Assembly: GCF_947623445.1 (NCBI RefSeq)
Contig: NC_135244.1
Coordinates: 1,240,001-1,304,000 of the forward strand
Source of the DNA: Clavelina lepadiformis
Taxonomy: Eukaryota; Chordata; Ascidiacea; Aplousobranchia; Clavelinidae
Direction: 5' to 3'
DNA length: 64,000 nt
The position numbers and the translations under genes were made by a program. The notes under the pieces are model-generated. The model saw only the letters and a program-made list of their open reading frames with translations, did not search any database and had not been told where the DNA came from. This document shows positions 58,901-64,000 of this stretch, piece by piece. How positions within the stretch are numbered: the stretch's first letter is position 1; every line of letters starts with the position of its first letter.

Positions 58901-61900
58901 CGTGGCGGCCGATGCGCGCGTCGGGTTCGGGCTCACTGACGATTGTCTGGTGTATTTCTCGAACATGGGGGCTTCGTGGATCGTTGTGGGGGTGGAGGGA
59001 GCCGATTTCGACATGGGGCGGGCGGTAGGGGGAAGAAGAAGGCTGGGGGACCTGAAAAAAGTAAAATGATGACGTAAAACACGATCGAGAGTCGCGAATT
59101 CAAGATAAAACCGCTTCATCCCGCTTCAAACCAGGAACATTTTGTTTCATATCAATCTGATGTTACATAACAGTAAAGATGAACATAACAAACAGGAACA
59201 ACTAAAACACAAAGGCGCACTAACGTGTCTATTTTAAGAGCTTCTTTCGCCGCTGACGTCACATCCTCCTGCTGGGAGTCGACAAATGAGGTTTTTACCA
59301 GAGGAACGCTTTCTTCTTCTTCATAGGGAACAGAGAGCTTCTTCTGAAGACCTGGATGATTCTGGTCATCCAACGCTGTTTATGAAGTCATAGATGAGCA
59401 TTTTAAAGCGACCACGTCATAATACATTAAACGTAATAGATCTGACGACAAATGATATCAAATTGATTTCATAAATATTTTCACATATTCATACACTTCA
59501 GGGATGGGTCGTAGTGAAGGATAAGTTAGAAGTAACAGAGCGTACAACTGTACAGGTGCGTGTATATTCGTGTTTCAGGGGTTCTATTGTTTCGATCAAC
59601 TTTTTACCGTTCTCGGCATATTCTATGATCTGTCGCACCGCTTTCTTCAGACTGTTCGCTCTCAGCATCAGCTGGGATCGTTGCTCGAACACTTTTGTTC
59701 TCTGTTGAAACATAAAGTGTTCAAAATATTTTAAGACGCAGTGGCTTGTAAAACCTGGGTGATAAGTTTTAACAGGTAAACACGTCACTCAGCAAACAAG
59801 CATGACGTCATCATGACAACATCAATAGCTTGATGTCACAAATAATCAGTTCACGATAAACAAAACGAGATGATGACAACGCTCGCGGAAGGTTCAAGTT
59901 AAATCAGTGGCTTCTTCACCTTCATCAGTTTATCCTTCCTGACTATATCCTCTGCTTCTTTGGTGGCTCCGGACTTGGATAAAGTGATCTCGTTTGATGA
60001 AGAGTCATCGGTAGTGAGGACGACACCAGGGATCTGATCCCTTGCAGCATCCAGAGGCAGAGAGAGCGGTAGATCCTCCAAGATCTTGCTCACGTTCTCC
60101 ACTTCCATCCGATCTGCAACCGACTTATCACGCATCGATGACTCCGCATCGCAGGATGGGACGGAACACGGGAGCACTATGCCCTCCTCTTCTCTCTAAA
60201 AATGTTTCACGATTATGACGAAACAATCACAACGTGCGTCACTGTTGCCATATGGCTAACAAAATAAATGACCAACAGCACATTACTCAAGTTGATGAAG
60301 TGATTATGACGTCATAGTTCTCACCTGTTGTTCGAGCTCAGCGAGTCTCCTCTCGGTGGAGAGAGTGTTGATGAGGGATGCCAACTTCTCCTCCAGCTTC
60401 TGGCACTTGAGAGGGAGCTCATCATCTCCGCTCTTCTCCTGACCCACCTTCGCCACGAAGTCCTTCACCGTCTCGCATAACACACTGCGTTTGTGACGTA
60501 ACAATCGTACCATTGTGAATCACCGAATGAGAGCAAATTTTATCGATTTTTAGTTAAGGGCAGACGGAAGTAGCAAAATATTGGATAAATATTTCAAAAA
60601 AATCGCACAACAACAACGTACGAAGCGGAATTGACGACTTTGGAGGTTTTGTCCGAGTTCAGAATGGTGCTGAGGTGGTCAGCCACCGTGTGCTCGTACT
60701 GCGTCATAGGAAGCTGAAGCACCTTGTGATCGAGTGCTTCGTCCACGACCGTTGGTATCGTCAGAGGGAGTTTCCCTTCGTAAGTCAACACGCTCCACCT
60801 GAAACGTTGTGAGCATAACAAATTTAATTGTGTCGTGGTCGCGAGCCAGGCGTCAGTAGTAGAACCCACCTGTCCAGTAACTTGGCGCTGGCTCGTTCGT
60901 ATCTCTCTATGATGGATGGAACTTGGGTGTCGTCGTCACACATATTGCCCCAACCCATCACTTGGGCCAAGTCGTTGCCCGTACCAAGGGGTAATACCCC
61001 AACCTGAGCCTGATGATGTCAATGTTGGCAGTTAGTAATAATCATTAAGTTAGCAGGGAAAAAATTGATTACAAGCGCATTGCTGTTACTTAGTTATTGA
61101 TGGATCAGTAACTTTTAACAACGATCGCAATCGTCGTTAAAAATATAATGAAAATTTTACGTCACAAACTAAACCGCCATAGACGTCACAAGCGGGCAAA
61201 TTTACCTTTGAGGATAATTTGAGTTTGTCCATCTCCGACAAAACCCAACCCACGGAACCGTCTCCGCCACAAATGAGAATACGAAACATGTCGAATTTGC
61301 GGAACATCTGGAGCCTAAACTAGCAGGTGGCATGGTTAAAAGGATGAAGACAAATTGACGGCAGGAGCCACGCCACACTCACCCGATCTGTGGCCCCGAG
61401 CACATGAGATCAAAAACCTGCGCCGGGTTGAGGAACTGACGGAACCTGCGGAGAAATTTGACGCCCTGGTTGTCCCCGCTCTTTGAGTTGACGAAGACGA
61501 GCAAGGGGCTGGTGCAGTTCGAAGAGGGCACAGCCTGCCAGTAATCTAACCAGAAGTAAATTATTCATCATTTAAAAGTTTCCTCGGCGGATACAGTATT
61601 TCCGCAATTAATGTTTGGGGAACGACACGAAAGCGGAACAATAATACGGAAAACAGCGCCACAAAGTGTTAGGAGACGTACCGTCGGAGTCGGAGTTGAT
61701 AGCGGTGGGCGGAACTATGGAAAGCTTACACGACCCGATAGGACACTTCACACCAAGCTGGGACTTGCAAGATGTATGCACCTGTGTGTGTGATGTGTTA
61801 AGATGAGATACTACGCTATAATATGTACAGAGTAAGTAGGGCACGCAGTCTGTTGCTAAAGATAGGCGGTCAGGTGAAGGGAATGAGTATGTAAGAAGTT

Positions 61901-63034
61901 GCAAGTTAGAGTTAAATTAAAGTTAGATTTACACTAAGTTTAGGTTACTTTGTTATAACATTTAAGTTAGATTAACAAGGAACCATGGACAATAACGTCA
62001 AATGCTCGATCGCAAACACATGCAGCACGTCATGGAGGACGCATGACGTCACTTACGACTGATCTGCACCAGAGACACCTCCAGTCCTGCATCCGGAGCA
62101 CGCTTCCGCACGTTTTATCGCAGACGACGCACTTGGCGCTGACGGGGAGGTTGCCCTCCAACCACTGATGTGGAATCCAGAGCTGAGAAAAAAACAGAGA
62201 ATAGTCCCAAAAATTAACTCATTTTCCCAAGAAGAATCAATTCGTTGCATAAAAAACTAAAATCTCAAACAGTTCGCTTTAAAATATAAAAGTCTGAGGT
62301 GTAATACAGTAGTTACGTAGCATATAACAATCGTTTAATTGTGACGTCACTCTGAGTAAGGGGACTTACCCCGTCTTCGTCTTCAATGACGTGTTTGCCG
62401 ACGGTGGCCAGCGTGGTCCACTTACATCCGTTGGTCGCCTTCGCCGCGCACCTCTTATGGGCCTTGAACTTGCAAACTGCGTAGTCATAGTTTCGTTAAA
62501 ATAACAATAGCGACCCCCCATCGATTCATAACGACAATAAAACTATTGTGACGTGGATTATGAAAATATTTTAAGAAAACAATTCCGAGCAGAAAATAGC
62601 ATCAGTTACGTCACACAATAGCGTTTGTTGAACAATATTCGGAAGGAAAGTTCAATGGAACTTTAGGAGTTTTATTTCCCAAGTCAAAATTGCGTCTGAA
62701 GCTTTGTTGAAAGAACCTCCCCAAATATAATCACGATTCACTTCACAATATTCTGGCGTAAGATGCGAACAACGATATTCGTTTGTTAATCTTCGTTAAA
62801 ATTACGACGCTAACTACAGGGATCAATAAAAATTAAATTTCCCGCAATAAAACCAAGGCTAGTATATTACAACAATGCATGCTCGTGATATGAATGCTTA
62901 CCGTCACATGATAAACCGTGATTCATGACCCCGGACAGCACCTCACGGCAGACATTGCAGTAGGTCGGGCGGTTGTGAGTGTAGGCGTACCAGTTGTGGC
63001 CGTCTGAGAAGTTGTCCATGTACACTTGATGAGG
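55930..63034 (-). CDS. DGKD/DGKH: Type II diacylglycerol kinase (delta/eta), 24 coding exons, 5' end outside window
   Basis: Minus-strand exons: 62902-63034, 62370-62476, 62057-62182, 61682-61781, 61383-61545, 61206-61314, 60870-61009, 60622-60798, 60325-60484, 59920-60195, 59608-59701, 59225-59375, 58891-59051, 58434-58551, 58224-58322, 57922-58123, 57649-57799, 57471-57577, 57257-57393, 56952-57153, 56746-56862, 56560-56677, 56269-56399, 55930-56010 (1,120 codons in phase). In order: two C1 domains ([40 protein letters not shown]), the DAG kinase catalytic half with [12 protein letters not shown] and [16 protein letters not shown], a long linker, the accessory half ([34 protein letters not shown]), a coiled region and a C-terminal SAM domain ([34 protein letters not shown]). 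A split catalytic domain plus SAM defines DGK delta/eta, which convert diacylglycerol to phosphatidic acid. The N-terminal PH domain is not in the window. The penultimate-region intron 56678-56745 could alternatively end at 56711, giving 11 more residues. Confidence 0.93.
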
Positions 63035-64000
63035 CTGCGATAGAGAACAGACAGCTGTATGACCAGTGCAAGGACACTTGATATCTATCAACAGTGTTGG
63101 ACTCACCATTTCGAGACTGACACTTTTACGCACGGATTACAGGATAAATATAGAAGACTAAAACCGCACAGAATGCTTTTTATCGTTTGTTTTGGAGATA
63201 ATCTTGCGATGAAAACTAAACTCGTATTTCAAAGATGGAACTCTACAACAGAAATTCATGCGCATGTGACCGAAATACCCTGATGCGTTGGGCAACTAAC
63301 CTTTCAAAATCCCAAAATAAAAAAGTGACTTTATGGCTGAAGCGCTGCAAAAAATGTCTAACATATTCTTAAAATGACGTCATTTCCTGTTATTCTTAAC
63401 GCTTAAAATGGCAACAAAAAATAACTTCAGCACTTAATCTACTACTCCACGCAAAGCACAAAACAATTATACGACAGCTTCTATTCTTCAGTAATAATGA
63501 TCTCTGCCCCGTAACAATCCCTTCTTACAAGTGCACGGCCGTTTAATAGCTGAGCAATGGCATTATGACGACACAAAGTAAGGCAAATAACTTGGATTGT
63601 TCAATTGTTTACCGAACAAAGGTTGATTTGCTGAGCAAACCTGTTAATTTAGCTTTAAAAGATCATATCGTTCTATTGTAATACTCGTAATCAGGCAATC
63701 ACTAGGGTCTAGCTTCGATGTGGAGGAGCACACAATATTAATATTTTGTGATTTGTAGAAATTTTTCCACGAAGACAAAATGAAAAAGTTTCCCCAACTG
63801 TGTCATAAATACCCGCTTTGCAAAGTTTACGATGTTGGAAGGTTTTACGATGGATCCGATTGTTTATATTCCATCGCGCGGTTGTTTTCAAACCAAACAT
63901 ACGCGAGAGACTCGGTCACACAGATACGGCAGAATGCAAACACAAACACTACAGCGAGCATTTCACACAAAGTTACGCACGTGTTGGGCTGTGACGTCAT
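63035..64000. other. DGK intron, upstream of the first C1 exon
   Basis: No exon of the expected PH domain is visible on the minus strand. It contains CRE-like TGACGTCA at 63,375 and again at the window end. Confidence 0.5.

Overview
The window looks like a euchordate invertebrate genome, most likely an ascidian close to Ciona. Non-coding DNA is AT-rich and introns are short. The right two thirds carry single-copy chordate genes (neuregulin, MFF, DGK delta/eta, IQCC, BAP18, YIPF1/2, an ASB protein). Several start codons lie just downstream of a strong 3' splice acceptor with no coding exon before it, as expected in a lineage that uses spliced-leader trans-splicing. The species call is inference; no database search was possible.

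1-20,000 is a tandem array of four related units, all on the + strand (here A, B, C, D). Each encodes a low-complexity Ser/Thr/Pro-rich protein ending in a divergent homeodomain. B and C keep a full-length homeodomain. A (cut by the left window edge) and D have a TAA at the same codon inside it. Three units sit behind copies of one promoter module (CRE, inverted CCAAT boxes, TATA box). D carries a 60-bp coding minisatellite with 16 good copies, A has 11 copies of a related 60-bp unit, and B and C keep only decayed traces. This rapidly changing orphan homeobox family is the best candidate here for something undescribed.

20,000-24,400 is gene-poor and holds a small hAT-type element with a perfect 8-bp target duplication. 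24,403-34,578 (+) is a 21-exon gene for an 888-aa GH63/MGH1-like glycoside hydrolase. Its 3.2-kb intron 9 contains a complete 4-exon gene on the opposite strand for a small single-pass membrane protein. 37,346-39,321 (+) is BAP18. After 4.3 kb without a recognisable gene comes an intronless neuregulin-like gene (43,684-44,778, +), an intronless ASB gene (46,574-47,380, +) and MFF (48,014-50,748, +). MFF faces the convergent YIPF1/2 gene (50,982-52,111, -), which has a GC-AG intron. A second hAT-type MITE lies just upstream of YIPF1/2, followed by the single-exon IQCC homologue (52,912-53,451, -). 55,930-63,034 (-) holds 24 coding exons of a type II diacylglycerol kinase (DGKD/DGKH), with its 5' end beyond the window.

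The multi-exon models were built by hand from GT/AG (once GC/AG) junctions, codon phase and family resemblance. In every complete model the summed exon length is a multiple of three. The genes on the right are unrelated cellular functions (lipid signalling, mitochondrial fission, Golgi trafficking, chromatin, receptor ligand) and do not form an operon-like pathway.
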